Origin: an uncultured Verrucomicrobia subdivision 3 bacterium
GTDB lineage: Bacteria; Verrucomicrobiota; Verrucomicrobiia; Limisphaerales; UBA11358
Direction of reading: 5' to 3'
Length of the DNA: 64,000 nucleotides
Assembly: GCA_903875465.1 (NCBI GenBank)
Contig: CAIQWB010000139.1
Coordinates: 62,001-126,000, forward strand
This document shows, piece after piece, positions 63,953 to 64,000 of this stretch (positions are counted from its first letter, which is position 1; each line of letters opens with the position of its first letter). The translations under genes were made by a program, and so were the position numbers. Below the pieces are notes generated by a model. The model saw only the letters and a list, made by a program, of their open reading frames with translations. It did not search any database and had not been told where the DNA came from.

Positions 63953-64000
63953 GTCGCAAGTGATGGGAATGCCATTCTTATTCGCCACCCTTGCCACCCC

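Overview
The window looks like a chromosomal segment of a free-living, Gram-negative bacterium of the Verrucomicrobiota, most likely a Pedosphaera/Limisphaerales-type lineage. That placement is inferred from gene content: secreted sulfatase and family-2 glycoside hydrolases, Ig-like and DUF3857 proteins, Kdo/Lpt lipopolysaccharide genes, a hopanoid-type epimerase, multihaem cytochromes with TPR tails, hybrid histidine kinases and GC-rich codon use. No ribosomal RNA, phage or plasmid gene is present to confirm it. I see no transposase, integrase or CRISPR array.

Layout. 1-12.1 kb: a 5'-truncated DUF4450 protein, a DUF4230 protein, a double DUF3857/transglutaminase-like protein, then a leftward sulfatase - Ig-domain - octahaem cytochrome/TPR operon. 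12.1-18.4 kb: an AT-rich gap, folB behind a HAD-Nudix fusion gene, a 222-bp element with terminal inverted repeats, a periplasmic peroxiredoxin, rluE, a 99-bp double-hairpin repeat, nadA with its terminator, and a Tat-exported aldo/keto reductase-ferredoxin. 18.5-26.7 kb: M1 aminopeptidase, DsbD-like reductase, tRNA-His and cysTWA (sulfate ABC transporter without a binding protein). 26.7-36 kb: a GH2 enzyme, an aminotransferase, a Nudix hydrolase, and the leftward operon kdsA-kdsC-lptC-lptA-lptB-hprK-ptsH.

36-49.6 kb: an amino-acid-permease/histidine-kinase/receiver fusion behind a DHH phosphoesterase, a secreted endonuclease/phosphatase-fold protein, a LacZ-type GH2 with an inserted discoidin-like domain, aspS with an alpha/beta hydrolase, and an aldo/keto reductase preceded by phased 11-bp repeats. 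49.9-54.3 kb: a coupled three-gene thioredoxin-like/histidine kinase/hybrid kinase operon. 54.5-59.8 kb: an HpnA-like epimerase, a small lipoprotein, a TPR protein, a monohaem cytochrome c and a nine-haem c / cytochrome b fusion with the architecture of Geobacter CbcL. 60.6-63.9 kb: an ABC-2 exporter operon.

Themes. Polysaccharide and sulfate-ester breakdown (sulfatase, two GH2, DUF4450) sits with sulfate uptake, envelope thiol/redox chemistry and membrane-bound multihaem electron transfer. Three points merit most attention: the HAD-Nudix fusion next to folB, which could supply the missing dephosphorylation steps of folate synthesis; the permease-kinase fusion, which may sense what it transports; and several sigma-70-like promoters whose -10 box lies only 3-8 nt before the start codon, implying leaderless or nearly leaderless mRNAs. 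Visible Shine-Dalgarno sequences are rare here, so many start choices rest on signal peptides, overlaps or promoters.
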